Below, piece after piece: positions 7,415 through 14,315 of a stretch of DNA of 56,883 bases (the stretch's first letter is position 1; the number at the start of each line of letters is the position of its first letter). The DNA is from Bacteroidota bacterium. Lineage in GTDB: Bacteria; Bacteroidota; Bacteroidia; B-17B0; Aurantibacillaceae. The position numbers were made by a program, and so were the translations under genes. Under the pieces are notes generated by a model that saw only the letters and a program-made list of their open reading frames with translations, ran no database searches and was not told where the DNA came from. The stretch is from the NCBI GenBank assembly GCA_013288015.1, contig JABDCR010000012.1, forward strand, positions 1 to 56,883. The letters are read 5' to 3'.

Positions 7415-8602
7415 ATGAGTAGAATTTTTGTTACCGGCATTGGAATCATCAGCCCTTTAGGAGACACACTTTCTCTCAACCATACAGCACTAAAACAAGG
7501 CCATTGTGGCATTAGCACCTTAGAGTTAATCCATTCAAATTTCGCTGGTAAATTACCTGTCGGAGAAATAAAGACAGAAACTCAAGTCTTTAAAGAAAAA
7601 CTAAAAGTTAAAGAAACCGGTTACACGCGTAACAGTCTTTTAGCTTTACACGCATTCATAGATGCTATCAACGATAGCAAACTAAGCAACAAAGAAATAG
7701 CTTCTTACGATACAGCTCTTATTGGCGCAAACTCAGTTGGCGGTATGTGCTTAACCGATGAGCTTTATAAAGATGCCAATAGCAAATCCGAGGCTTCAGA
7801 GTATTTGTCATCTTACGATGGAGGCTCTGTAACATTAGCCATGCAAGAGCGTTATGGAATGAGGGGGATAATTGATACCATTAACACCGCCTGTTCATCA
7901 TCAGCAAACTCAATTATGTATGGGGCTCGTCTTATACAAAATGGTTTAGCTAAACGTGCCATTGTTGGTGGCTCTGATAGCTTAGCAAAATACACCATTA
8001 ACGGGTTTAACTCTTTATATATTCTTTCCGATGAAATTTGCCGCCCGTTTGATAGTGAACGCAAAGGATTAAATTTAGCCGAAGGCGCTGCCTTTTTAGT
8101 TTTAGAAAGTGAAGAAACCGTAGATAATAAAAAAGTATATGCTGAGTTAACCGGTTATTGTAATGCTAATGATGCTTTTCATCCTTCTTCTATTTCTGAA
8201 AATGCTGATGGACCATTTTTAGCCATGCAAGGTGCTTTGCAAAAAGCAAATTTACAACCTGGTCAAATTGATTTTATAAACACACACGGTACTGCTACTG
8301 AAAATAACGATGAGGCAGAAAGTACAGCCATGATTCGTTTATTCGAAAAAGTCCCTGCTTTTGCCTCAACAAAATCTAACACAGGGCATACATTGGGTGC
8401 AGCTGGCGCTATAGAGGCTGTATATAGTATTTTGAATCTAATTAATCAGGAAATATACCAAAGTCTTCAGTATAAAAATCCAATTCCAAAAACAAGTTTA
8501 GTGCCCGTTACAGCGTATACTAAAATGCCTATCAATCATGTCTTGTCAAACTCATTTGGCTTTGGCGGAAACTGTAGTTCATTAATTTTTTCAAAAGCTT
8601 AA
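7415..8602 (+). CDS. Beta-ketoacyl-ACP synthase II (KAS I/II family)
   Basis: A 395-residue elongating ketosynthase that condenses acyl chains with malonyl-ACP. Catalytic residues are in place: Cys160 in NTACSSSANS, His291 in NTHGTATENND, Lys320 and His325 in KSNTGHTLGAAG. It resembles FabF-like KS subunits of aryl polyene and flexirubin clusters more than a housekeeping FabF, and it is followed with a TAATG overlap by a KS-like gene lacking the catalytic Cys, the usual KS/chain-length-factor pairing. No ketoreductase or dehydratase lies nearby, so either these steps use fatty-acid enzymes in trans or the chain is not fully processed. Confidence 0.94.
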   Translation: MSRIFVTGIGIISPLGDTLSLNHTALKQGHCGISTLELIHSNFAGKLPVGEIKTETQVFKEKLKVKETGYTRNSLLALHAFIDAINDSKLSNKEIASYDTALIGANSVGGMCLTDELYKDANSKSEASEYLSSYDGGSVTLAMQERYGMRGIIDTINTACSSSANSIMYGARLIQNGLAKRAIVGGSDSLAKYTINGFNSLYILSDEICRPFDSERKGLNLAEGAAFLVLESEETVDNKKVYAELTGYCNANDAFHPSSISENADGPFLAMQGALQKANLQPGQIDFINTHGTATENNDEAESTAMIRLFEKVPAFASTKSNTGHTLGAAGAIEAVYSILNLINQEIYQSLQYKNPIPKTSLVPVTAYTKMPINHVLSNSFGFGGNCSSLIFSKA

Positions 8603-9600
8603 TGAGTATGTTTTATATCCACCAATCAGTTTGTGTATCGGCTCAAAAAACCAATGGAGTTATTGATTTAGATGATATACAGCCAATTAAAGACAACAAA
8701 TTACAGGCCATAGAACCAAATTATGATGCCATTCCACCTGCTATGTATCGTCGTATGGGCAGAGCAGTAAGGTTAGCATCGGGTGCTGCCTTACCCTTAC
8801 TTAATACGCTTACTTTTAACGGCATTGTTATGGGTACAGCCAATGGTGGCTTAGAAGATTGCATTAAGTTTTTAAACCAAATTGTAGATTATAACGAAGG
8901 GAAATTAACTCCCACCAATTTTGTACAAAGCACCACCAACGCCATTGCATCTCAGCTGGCATTTTTTTCTGCAAATAAAGGTTATAACAATACACACGTG
9001 CATCGTGGCTTAGCTTTTGAAAATGCTGCTTTAGATGTGGGAATGATGTTAAATGAATTTCCTGATAACTCTTATTTATTGGGTGGAATAGATGAAATTT
9101 CTGCTTATCAATATAATATTGAGTCTTTAGCCAATATGTATAAAAAAGAAGTTGTTTTAAATACAGAATTATATAATTCTAAAACAGCCGGATGCATCCC
9201 GGGAGATGGTTGTGCTATGTTTGCGGTTAATAAACAAAAAACCGGAGCTACCGCAAAACTAAAAGCTATAGGAACCCTTCATACAGATAAGGAAGAAGAT
9301 GTTACACAATATCTAAAGCATTTTATCGAAAAAAACGTAAAGGATGATGCTTTAAATTTATTTCTTAGTGGAGAAAATGGAGATAGTAGATACTTGCCAT
9401 ACTATAACGCTTGCAAAAAAATAGTGCTAAATGTTAAAACAGAAGGTTTTAAACATTTATGTGGCGAGTATGCCACCGCAAGTTCTTTTGCCCTTTGGCT
9501 AGCCTGTTATAAAATTAAATCCAATAATTTAAAAAACGTGCTTATTTATAATAATTTTAGGGGTAAACAACATAGTTTTATGTTAGTTGGCGACGTATAA
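8602..9600 (+). CDS. Ketosynthase-like chain-length-factor protein
   Basis: A 332-residue protein of the N-terminal-like ketosynthase family (PF13723) often found as the inactive partner of a KS in aryl polyene and flexirubin clusters. The block FVQSTTNAIASQLAF is typical of the family. The position where an active KS carries its nucleophilic Cys has no cysteine (HRGLAFENAAL instead), so it is probably a chain-length or structural partner of the preceding KS. Start codon overlaps the previous stop (TAATG). Last gene of the operon; the next gene has its own promoter. Confidence 0.85.
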   Translation: MSMFYIHQSVCVSAQKTNGVIDLDDIQPIKDNKLQAIEPNYDAIPPAMYRRMGRAVRLASGAALPLLNTLTFNGIVMGTANGGLEDCIKFLNQIVDYNEGKLTPTNFVQSTTNAIASQLAFFSANKGYNNTHVHRGLAFENAALDVGMMLNEFPDNSYLLGGIDEISAYQYNIESLANMYKKEVVLNTELYNSKTAGCIPGDGCAMFAVNKQKTGATAKLKAIGTLHTDKEEDVTQYLKHFIEKNVKDDALNLFLSGENGDSRYLPYYNACKKIVLNVKTEGFKHLCGEYATASSFALWLACYKIKSNNLKNVLIYNNFRGKQHSFMLVGDV

Positions 9601-9635
9601 TCAATAAAAAATAAATTAGATTTTACATATGTTTT

Positions 9636-9666
9636 TTGTTTTTAAAAAACTAAGTATTTAGTTTTA
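9636..9666 (+). promoter_or_regulatory. Promoter of the first mini-lipoprotein gene
   Basis: TTG at 9636-9638, a 20-nt spacer, then TAGTTTTA at 9659-9666, which matches TAnnTTTG at seven of eight positions. The second lipopeptide gene has the same arrangement with the same 20-nt spacer. Confidence 0.6.
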
Positions 9667-9679
9667 CATAAATAAAAAT

Positions 9680-9712
9680 GGAGTAAGCCCAAAAGCCGTA
9701 AATGAGTAGGCA
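9680..9712 (+). promoter_or_regulatory. Conserved 33-nt leader block, copy 1
   Basis: Transcribed leader element beginning GGAGTAAGCCC and ending GAGTAGGCA. It is identical over 33 nt to 10133-10165 in front of the paralogous gene. GCC/GGC and GAGTA repeats inside it allow small competing stems. It ends 18 nt before the ATG. It may control translation or stability, perhaps through a small RNA or ligand. No known riboswitch class is recognised. Confidence 0.6.
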
Positions 9713-9730
9713 GAAAAAAACAAAAAACAT

Positions 9731-9913
9731 ATGAAAAAAGTTATTTTAGTAGCAGTAGTGCTGGTAGCAGGTTTGTCTGCATCTTGCCAAAAAAGTTATA
9801 CATGCACTTGTGATAATGGAAGTGGTAATGTAACAACTACTACAGTTAAAGGATTTACACTTGCCGGCGCTGAAACCCAATGTGCATCAAAAGGTGCTGG
9901 TTGCGCTATTTAG
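9731..9913 (+). CDS. Small cysteine-containing lipoprotein, copy 1
   Basis: A 60-residue precursor with a lipoprotein signal peptide: MKK start, hydrophobic core, lipobox LSASC with Cys19 as the lipidated residue. The mature chain is about 42 residues, polar and threonine/glycine-rich. It has four further cysteines (25, 27, 51, 58), enough for two disulfides. Pattern shared with its paralogue: CxKSYxCxCxxG, then TLxGAETxC and a final Cys. Similar small lipoproteins occur in Bacteroidota genomes without assigned function. It has its own promoter and leader and a terminator downstream, so it is a monocistronic, probably well expressed unit. Confidence 0.8.
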   Translation: MKKVILVAVVLVAGLSASCQKSYTCTCDNGSGNVTTTTVKGFTLAGAETQCASKGAGCAI

Positions 9914-9980
9914 TTTAATTAATTTGCTCTCAATTTTAAAGAGCGAAATATAAAATAGGTGCTTTTTGTACCTATACAAT

Positions 9981-10009
9981 TGCCTTATAGTTTGTTAGGC
10001 ATTTTTTTT
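9981..10009 (+). terminator. Rho-independent terminator after the first lipopeptide gene
   Basis: TGCCT (9981-9985) pairs with AGGCA (9997-10001) and is followed directly by eight T residues. Another short inverted repeat (ATAGGT/ACCTAT) lies just upstream. Confidence 0.65.
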
Positions 10010-10084
10010 GATTTACTTTCAATTAAAAATTTCTTTTACCCTTTTTTACTTTGTTAATTAAAATTTCACTTTTATAGGGCGTTT

Positions 10085-10115
10085 TTGTTATTTTAAGTTA
10101 ATTTTTTTAAATTTA
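10085..10115 (+). promoter_or_regulatory. Promoter of the second mini-lipoprotein gene
   Basis: TTG at 10085-10087, a 20-nt spacer and TAAATTTA at 10108-10115, seven of eight matches to TAnnTTTG. Same geometry as the promoter of the first copy. Confidence 0.6.
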
Positions 10116-10132
10116 CGCAGAATAAAAAAAAC

Positions 10133-10165
10133 GGAGTAAGCCCAAAAGCCGTAAATGAGTAGGCA
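10133..10165 (+). promoter_or_regulatory. Conserved 33-nt leader block, copy 2
   Basis: Identical to 9680-9712 over all 33 nt, although the coding regions that follow differ at most synonymous positions beyond codon 9. It lies between the predicted transcription start and the ATG at 10186. Confidence 0.6.
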
Positions 10166-10185
10166 AAAAAACAAAAACAAACCAT

Positions 10186-10377
10186 ATGAAAAAAGTTATT
10201 TTAGTAGCAGTAGTAGTTATCGCTGGTCTATCAGCTTCTTGCAAAAAAAGTTACAATTGTTATTGCTCAGACGGAACAACTTCAACAACTTCAACTGTTA
10301 AAGCAACAACACTTTCTGGTGCTGAAACTCTTTGTACTGGAAAAAACACAACTACAACAAGTTGCGGAATCCAATAA
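10186..10377 (+). CDS. Small cysteine-containing lipoprotein, copy 2
   Basis: A 63-residue paralogue of the previous small lipoprotein. The signal peptide is nearly identical, with lipobox LSASC and lipidated Cys19. Mature cysteines are at 25, 27, 50 and 60. The first nine codons are identical in DNA to copy 1, then synonymous and replacement differences accumulate, mostly in the threonine-rich middle. The conserved frame and cysteine spacing indicate selection on the peptide. It probably sits on the periplasmic or outer face of a membrane. No function is known. Confidence 0.8.
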   Translation: MKKVILVAVVVIAGLSASCKKSYNCYCSDGTTSTTSTVKATTLSGAETLCTGKNTTTTSCGIQ

Positions 10378-10404
10378 AATCATTTTTGATTTTTTAAATT
10401 AAAA

Positions 10405-10431
10405 GCAGCTAATAAATAGCTGCTTTTTTTT
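10405..10431 (+). terminator. Rho-independent terminator after the second lipopeptide gene
   Basis: GCAGCT (10405-10410) and AGCTGC (10418-10423) form a perfect 6-bp stem with a 7-nt loop, followed by eight T residues. It separates the lipopeptide unit from the gene that starts 7 bp later. Confidence 0.85.
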
Positions 10432-10437
10432 GTACCT

Positions 10438-11376
10438 ATGCAAATGCTAAAAAAAATACTCTTTAGTATTGTATCTGCCTTAATGGGGGGCATTTTTATC
10501 TTTTCAGCTTATACTAAGCTATATCCGATTGAACCATTTGAATACACTTTTGTCGATTTGGGTTTAAGTAACTGGCAGTTAGCCCCTTTTATAGCTCGTC
10601 TATTAATCGCCTTAGAATTTTTAATTGGTGTTTTACTTATATTAAATATTTTATTAAAAAAGTTTACATACAAGTTAGGCATTATAACATTAGTTGTTTT
10701 TTGTATTTATCTCATACTTCAATTATTAATTTCCGGTAATAAAGGCAATTGTGGCTGCTTTGGTACTACTATATATATGTCTCCGCTAAAAGCATTATTA
10801 AAAAACATAGCTATGTTGGCTATTTTTGTTGGCTTATATATATATCATGAAGGATTTAGTTTCGGTAAATTTTCAAAGTATATAGTAGTTGTTCTAATAG
10901 TCATTTCAATTGCTTTACCTTTTATTTTAAATCCGGTTCAATTAAATTATGCCGAATCTTATTTAAATAAACCCGAAAATAATTTTAATCTGCCTTTGGA
11001 TACATTGTATGATAAGGCCTATTTAAACACCCCTTCAAAAACATTAAGTAAAGGCAAGCATATTATACTGTTTTTAAGCCTTACCTGTTCGCATTGCCGA
11101 ATTGCCGCAAAAAAAATTCGTACCATTAATAAATTAAACCCGGATATCCCATTTTACATGGTACTAAATGGTAAAGAGGAAAAGTTAACCGAGTTTTTTA
11201 ATGATACCCATACAGAAAATATCGGGCATTGTATGTTAAAAGGACAGTCGTTTATTTACCTTGCAGGCTTATCCTTGCCAATTATTTATTTAGTAAATAA
11301 TAGTGTGGTAGAGCATCAGGTTGATTACATCCATCTCGACCAAAAAGAGCTCGAAAACTGGTTAGCTAAACCTTAA
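10438..11376 (+). CDS. MauE/DoxX-like redox membrane protein fused to a thioredoxin-like domain
   Basis: A 312-residue protein in two parts. Residues 1-165 hold four to five transmembrane helices of the MauE/DoxX redox-associated type, with a cysteine pair in NCGCFG (Cys105, Cys107). Residues about 175-312 look like a periplasmic thioredoxin fold, with Cys217-Ser-His-Cys220 after a hydrophobic strand and a cis-proline-like LPIIYLV later. This suggests a membrane relay that passes electrons between a periplasmic dithiol and the membrane, like MauE, VKOR or DsbB systems. It starts 7 bp after a strong terminator behind two disulfide-capable lipopeptides, which are conceivable substrates (inference). 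Its 3' end overlaps the converging CcmF/CcsA-type gene by 11 bp. Met3 is an alternative start. Confidence 0.8.
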   Translation: MQMLKKILFSIVSALMGGIFIFSAYTKLYPIEPFEYTFVDLGLSNWQLAPFIARLLIALEFLIGVLLILNILLKKFTYKLGIITLVVFCIYLILQLLISGNKGNCGCFGTTIYMSPLKALLKNIAMLAIFVGLYIYHEGFSFGKFSKYIVVVLIVISIALPFILNPVQLNYAESYLNKPENNFNLPLDTLYDKAYLNTPSKTLSKGKHIILFLSLTCSHCRIAAKKIRTINKLNPDIPFYMVLNGKEEKLTEFFNDTHTENIGHCMLKGQSFIYLAGLSLPIIYLVNNSVVEHQVDYIHLDQKELENWLAKP

Positions 11377-13957
11377 ACCTTGATTCTACACGTATTCTTT
11401 CTCGCACGGCTAAACCGGTACCCAACACCATAAGTACACAGCCTAACCAAAGTATATTAATATAAGGGAACATATAGGCCTGCATTACAATAAAATCTTT
11501 TTGGTTGGTTTTTCTTTCACTTAGCATAATCTCAATCGAGCCATTTTCAGGATTAATTTTCCAAAAGGTTAGTCTAAGGCCAAGCTCCGGTATAGAGTCA
11601 GAAACAGGTTCTATTCTATCTTTTATTAAATGATATTTTGGATAAGCGCGATGCACTTTTTTATCCATATCATAAGCGTGCAAAACAGCAGTAACCCAAA
11701 TTGAAGAGTCATTTTTTTGATACTGCTCTTTAGTCATATTTGTATTTAAAGAGTCTAAAATGATAATGGAATTTGACGAGTAAATAGTATCGTGTAAGTG
11801 TATAACATTATCCTGAGGCTCTGTATAATTATTTACCGTTTGCTCCTCCTCCATATCTAAAACACCGAATGCAATATGTGTGTATATGTCATATGTCGGA
11901 AACCTGCGTGTATCAGGCTCTGCCACATTACCCATACGGGCATTCATTTGCACAATTGGCGACAACTCAAATTGCTTAACGTACTTATTTTGCTCACGTA
12001 AAAAATACTCTACTTTAAAATTCATGTTAACCCCAGTTTTTGTTTTACCGGTATAGCTAACATAATATGGCCCCATAGGTAATGTATCTCCTTTGGTAAG
12101 TAAAATATTTTTCTTGTCGTCAAAGTCTTTTCCTAAGGAAGAAACACTTTTTTGAGAGGTGTTTTTAGATAAGGTGGCCTTTTTAGAGGTGGAAATCAAT
12201 GCCCCAATAAGCAATAAAGCAAAACCTATGTGCGCCATTGATGAGCCAATATGTCTAACATGCCCTTTTAAAATACGTACCCAATAAGTTGTATTGGCAA
12301 ATAAAGCAAAAGCCGATGTTATAAGTAAGGCAGAGTAAGTAAAGTAATTTGTTTTTTGAGTAGATGAAGCCTCGTTCCACCCATGCGAAAAATATAAGGC
12401 CGCCGATGCCACTCCACCAAAAGCAACAGCTAATAAGGCTGATACGCGTAAATTTTTAAAAAATTGTTTTTTATCGGTATCCTTATATTTAAAAAACTGC
12501 CCTATTGCCAATAAAAATGCCACAATAATAGCAAATGGTATCTGCCAGGCATTGAATTTATCAATAGTAAATGGTGCCTTATTCATTCCAAACATTTTAT
12601 TAAAAATGGGAATGGAGGTAAAAATGCTAATTGTTACACCTGATAAAAACAGAACAAACGAAGCCACAAACAACCAAAACTCTCTGCTATAAACACTCTC
12701 TTCTTTCTCATCTTTCGGAAATTCAATAAAATAACCAGTAAATAATAACACAAGCGATGTACAACCCCAAACAGTAAGTAAAATAGTTGGTTGCATATTA
12801 AAGGCAAAAACAAGCAAAAACAAAGTAGCTGTTAAACACATATAAACAAACGATATTACTTTATGTTGTTGCAATAAGTAAATGCTTAAAAACACAAAAG
12901 TCAGTAAGTATAACAGCAATTGTTTTTGCATGCCTAAATCGGTAAAAGCATGTACTGATGCATTACCCAAAATACCACTACGGGTTAAAAAAGTAGAATA
13001 AAGCACTAATATAAACGATAGTAGAGCCAGTAACAATCCCGAAAAAATAGAGTGCCCTTTGTTTTTATTTACAATCATTAAATGTGCTGCCCCAACCAAA
13101 GTAAGCCACGGCACCATTGATGCGTTTTCAACAGGGTCCCATGCCCAAAAACCACCAAAACTTAATGCTTCATAAGCCCATGCTCCACCCATTAAAACAC
13201 CTAATCCTAAAATCATTACTCCGGTAAAAGCCCATGGTAAAGCAGGTTTTTGCCAGCCTTTAAAATCTTTTTTCCATAATCCGGCAAGAGCATAACAAAA
13301 AGGCACAACAGTTAAAGCAAAGCCTAAAAACAAGGTTGGCGGGTGTATAGTCATCCAATAATTTTGTAATAAGGGATTCAATCCTCGCCCGTCTAATTTC
13401 GATAAGTAATCCGGACTTTTAAAAAGTGGTATGTTGCTAAACTCCGGATTTTCGCGAAGCATTATAAAAGGATTACTGCCAATTTTTGTCCCGAAAATAA
13501 TTACCCCTAATAACATGGTAGCTAAAAAAGCCTGAACCAATGAAAGGATACTCATTACACTTGTTTCATAATTTTTAGCCGTACGCTGTAAAATCAAACC
13601 TATAAAGGCATGCCATATAGTCCATAACAAAAAGCTACCCTCCTGCCCTTCCCAAAAACAAGAAAAAATATAACGCATAGGCATTATATTATTTGAGTGT
13701 TGCCATATATAGGAGTACTCGTAATAATGGTTATAAAGCATATAGAACAAAGTGCCCATTATACCCAATACACCTAAAACATGTGCTTGAAAAGAAATAC
13801 GTGCCAGTTTAAGCCAACTGGTTTCTAAAGGATTTTTTTCGGCAAAAAAGTAAGCAATGGCTGCTTGTAAGGATGCTATAAAAGAAAGGATAATAAAAAA
13901 ATTACCTACATGCCCTGCCCACAAACGCTCGCCTATAAATGTTATTTGTTCTTGCAT
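11366..13957 (-). CDS. Cytochrome c biogenesis haem lyase, CcmF/CcsA family
   Basis: An 863-residue polytopic membrane protein that ligates haem to apocytochrome c outside the cytoplasmic membrane. The haem-handling WWD motif is clear at 271-280 (WAWDPVENAS) and continues MVPWL. About 14 helices occupy the first ~600 residues. A soluble region of about 200 residues precedes the last helix near 830-850. Conserved histidines for haem are present in TIHPPTLFLG (about 203-212). Length fits CcmF-type proteins of Bacteroidota. It converges on and overlaps the redox protein gene by 11 bp. That neighbour could in principle reduce the cytochrome thiols, though the orientation gives no operon support. 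Confidence 0.92.
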   Translation of the reverse strand: MQEQITFIGERLWAGHVGNFFIILSFIASLQAAIAYFFAEKNPLETSWLKLARISFQAHVLGVLGIMGTLFYMLYNHYYEYSYIWQHSNNIMPMRYIFSCFWEGQEGSFLLWTIWHAFIGLILQRTAKNYETSVMSILSLVQAFLATMLLGVIIFGTKIGSNPFIMLRENPEFSNIPLFKSPDYLSKLDGRGLNPLLQNYWMTIHPPTLFLGFALTVVPFCYALAGLWKKDFKGWQKPALPWAFTGVMILGLGVLMGGAWAYEALSFGGFWAWDPVENASMVPWLTLVGAAHLMIVNKNKGHSIFSGLLLALLSFILVLYSTFLTRSGILGNASVHAFTDLGMQKQLLLYLLTFVFLSIYLLQQHKVISFVYMCLTATLFLLVFAFNMQPTILLTVWGCTSLVLLFTGYFIEFPKDEKEESVYSREFWLFVASFVLFLSGVTISIFTSIPIFNKMFGMNKAPFTIDKFNAWQIPFAIIVAFLLAIGQFFKYKDTDKKQFFKNLRVSALLAVAFGGVASAALYFSHGWNEASSTQKTNYFTYSALLITSAFALFANTTYWVRILKGHVRHIGSSMAHIGFALLLIGALISTSKKATLSKNTSQKSVSSLGKDFDDKKNILLTKGDTLPMGPYYVSYTGKTKTGVNMNFKVEYFLREQNKYVKQFELSPIVQMNARMGNVAEPDTRRFPTYDIYTHIAFGVLDMEEEQTVNNYTEPQDNVIHLHDTIYSSNSIIILDSLNTNMTKEQYQKNDSSIWVTAVLHAYDMDKKVHRAYPKYHLIKDRIEPVSDSIPELGLRLTFWKINPENGSIEIMLSERKTNQKDFIVMQAYMFPYINILWLGCVLMVLGTGLAVRERIRVESRFKV

Positions 13958-14042
13958 TAAGGGCGCAAAGATACATTTTAATAAGATTAGGAGTTATTGA
14001 TATTGAATTAAAATACGTTCAGAATTTACATCCGTTTTGTAC

Positions 14043-14050
14043 TAATTTTG
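14043..14050 (+). promoter_or_regulatory. -7 promoter element upstream of the small membrane protein gene
   Basis: TAATTTTG matches TAnnTTTG exactly and lies 18 bp before the ATG at 14069. No TTG is found at the expected -33 distance, so this is a partial promoter call. Confidence 0.45.
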
Positions 14051-14068
14051 CCAAATAATTTATAATAA

Positions 14069-14257
14069 ATGGGCGCAGGAATATTTTTTTCTATTGGTTT
14101 ATGCTTTCTTTTTAGCATTCCTTTAGTTACAGCTCTTTTTGCTAAAAGAATGGGAAGAAGACCCATTGTTTGGTTTTTTATAGGTGCAGCTTTACCCGGT
14201 ATAGCTTCAATTATTCTCTTTTTATTACCCGATATTTCCGATAATAATAAAAATTAA
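14069..14257 (+). CDS. Small two-helix membrane protein, function unknown
   Basis: A 62-residue protein with two hydrophobic segments (about 4-24 and 34-53) joined by a basic loop AKRMGRRP, and a polar tail ISDNNKN. The basic loop suggests both termini face outward. It fills a gap between two minus-strand genes and has a good -7 element in front. Similar short hypothetical membrane proteins are familiar from Bacteroidota genomes, but no role is known. Confidence 0.6.
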   Translation: MGAGIFFSIGLCFLFSIPLVTALFAKRMGRRPIVWFFIGAALPGIASIILFLLPDISDNNKN

Positions 14258-14272
14258 ACAACATTTAATCAA

Positions 14273-14305
14273 TAAGTTATACAATTAAAACTAAAGTATA
14301 ACTTA
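14273..14305. terminator. Possible bidirectional terminator between convergent genes
   Basis: A perfect 10-bp inverted repeat, TAAGTTATAC (14273-14282) and GTATAACTTA (14296-14305), with a 13-nt loop in the short gap between two convergent genes. The stem is AT-rich and no strong T tract follows, so it may be weak. Confidence 0.5.
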
Positions 14306-14315
14306 AATATAAAGT

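Noticed and set aside
9680..9712. Known riboswitch class in the lipopeptide leader
   Set aside because: Core motifs of preQ1, guanidine, SAM or cyclic dinucleotide classes were not recognised; kept only as a conserved leader block.
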